The position numbers were made by a program, and so were the translations under genes. From an uncultured Haemophilus sp. (lineage in GTDB: Bacteria > Pseudomonadota > Gammaproteobacteria > Enterobacterales > Pasteurellaceae): a stretch of DNA of 6,074 nucleotides. Below the pieces are notes generated by a model. The model was not told the DNA's origin and made no database searches. It was given only the letters and a program-made list of their open reading frames with translations. Positions 5,615-6,074 of this stretch are shown piece after piece (position 1 is the first letter of the stretch; each line of letters starts with the position of its first letter). The stretch lies in assembly GCF_905207935.1 (NCBI RefSeq), contig NZ_CAJLNI010000109.1, positions 1 to 6,074 on the forward strand. The letters run 5' to 3'.

Positions 5615-5645
5615 AAAAAGCACGAGTTTAACCTCGTGCTTTTTT
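5615..5645. terminator. Symmetrical (bidirectional) intrinsic terminator between convergent genes
   Basis: AAAAAGCACGAG (5615-5626) and CTCGTGCTTTTT (5633-5644) form a 12-base perfect stem with loop TTTAAC. The T run reaches 5645 on plus, and the A-rich left flank (5605-5619) supplies a T run on minus. It ends the PTS gene 14 bases after its stop and can also end the minus-strand gene whose stop is at 5692-5690. Confidence 0.92.
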
Positions 5646-5670
5646 GTTTGGAAAAATGCGTCTAAAAATG

Positions 5671-5679
5671 ACCGCACTT
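5671..5679 (-). repeat. DNA uptake signal sequence (perfect, minus strand)
   Basis: ACCGCACTT on plus, reading AAGTGCGGT followed by CATTTTTA on minus, between the bidirectional terminator and the stop of the right-edge gene. It is a separate copy and not part of the terminator stem. Confidence 0.92.
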
Positions 5680-5689
5680 TCAGTGAAAA

Positions 5690-6074
5690 TTAGCCTTCTC
5701 GACAGTTTAACCAAGTGCTTTTCATGCCTTGATTATTCTTGTAATACACGGAATTATTTTCACGAGCGATTAAATCAACATAACTGCCATCAATCGGCTC
5801 ATAAGAGCGATAAATCACTTCAAAGCGATTTCCACGTGCATTTAAGGTGCGATTTTCCACATGATCAAACGGCACCGCTTTTCCACCATCTAATTGGAAA
5901 TAAATTCCAAAGTTATCTTTCATGCGGCTTTCTCTTGAAAGCGGGAAGTAAGTGGTTAAATAAGAATTTGAACCTGTTTCTGAATTACGGCAAGAATAGT
6001 AATAACGTTTGTAATCTTTCGGATTGTTTAATTCCGCTTGGCTAATGTTATTTTTAAGGTATCGTGTTTTAACG
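5690..6074 (-). CDS. Unrecognised protein, C-terminal part (gene enters from the right edge)
   Basis: The minus-strand frame is open from the right edge to a TAA at 5692-5690, giving about 127 residues of a C-terminus. An internal ATG at 5923 is in this frame, but the upstream 50 codons are also open and read as ordinary soluble protein (ISQAELNNPKDYKRYYYSC), so I treat the gene as running beyond the window and not as a 77-residue protein. The visible part is polar and rich in Asn, Tyr and Arg, with no membrane helix, and has two cysteines: one in YYYSCRNSE and one in TWLNCREG, six residues from the end, which may form a disulphide if the protein is exported. Segments such as FGIYFQLDGGKAVPFDHVEN and FEVIYRSYEPIDGSYVDLIA look like a beta-rich domain. 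I do not recognise the family; export and fold are inference. It converges on the PTS gene and shares its terminator. Confidence 0.7.
   Translation of the reverse strand, partial: VKTRYLKNNISQAELNNPKDYKRYYYSCRNSETGSNSYLTTYFPLSRESRMKDNFGIYFQLDGGKAVPFDHVENRTLNARGNRFEVIYRSYEPIDGSYVDLIARENNSVYYKNNQGMKSTWLNCREG

Noticed and set aside
4052..5689. Integrative element using the tRNA-Leu 3' end
   Set aside because: No integrase gene and no repeated copy of the tRNA end are visible in the window.
5690..5923. A separate 77-residue gene starting at the ATG at 5923
   Set aside because: The frame stays open upstream to the window edge with protein-like composition, and the bases before this ATG show no clear ribosome binding site, so it is an internal Met.
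5644..6045. Plus-strand frame of 133 codons at the right end
   Set aside because: It starts inside the terminator, lies opposite the open minus-strand gene, and its His/Cys/Leu-rich composition is that of a shadow frame.

Overview
The window looks like chromosomal DNA of a Pasteurellaceae bacterium, most likely a Haemophilus (H. parainfluenzae-like) or a close relative such as Aggregatibacter. The evidence is five perfect copies of the 9-base DNA uptake signal AAGTGCGGT (Hin dialect), moderately AT-rich base use, and YbaB, RecR, TopB and SecG proteins that align by eye along their whole lengths with the E. coli proteins. The gene order ybaB-recR-topB-secG-tRNA-Leu matches the order I recall for the H. 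influenzae HI0442-HI0445 region; this is from memory and was not searched.

Layout. Bases 3-404 (minus) hold the membrane N-terminus of a gene that runs off the left edge. A 135-base divergent intergenic region (405-539) carries an uptake signal and two candidate overlapping promoters facing apart. Then, all on plus, come ybaB (540-869), recR (931-1533) and topB (1538-3481), a compact DNA maintenance cluster: a nucleoid/DNA-binding protein, a recombination mediator and topoisomerase III. A structured 116-base gap leads into secG (3598-3945), followed after 20 bases by tRNA-Leu(GAG) (3966-4051) and a strong intrinsic terminator (4058-4085). Next is a single PTS gene (4179-5600) of the sucrose-type EIIBC family, with its own ribosome binding site and a symmetrical terminator (5615-5645). 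That terminator also serves the unrecognised minus-strand gene entering from the right edge (5690-6074).

How the genes work together. ybaB, recR and topB are probably one transcription unit: recR and topB are 4 bases apart, and YbaB and RecR are neighbours in most bacteria, usually behind dnaX, which is absent here. secG and the tRNA appear to be co-transcribed, as in E. coli secG-leuU. The PTS gene is a single-gene accessory unit with no fused EIIA domain and no hydrolase, fructokinase or regulator in the window, so it should depend on EIIA-Glc (Crr) and enzymes encoded elsewhere.

I see no CRISPR array, insertion sequence, prophage or evidently novel multi-gene system. The points most worth a second look are the dense set of palindromes and repeats in front of secG, the CTAG-centred palindromes in front of the PTS gene, the PTS gene lying directly behind a tRNA, and the unknown gene at the right edge. 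No gap between genes exceeds 300 bases.
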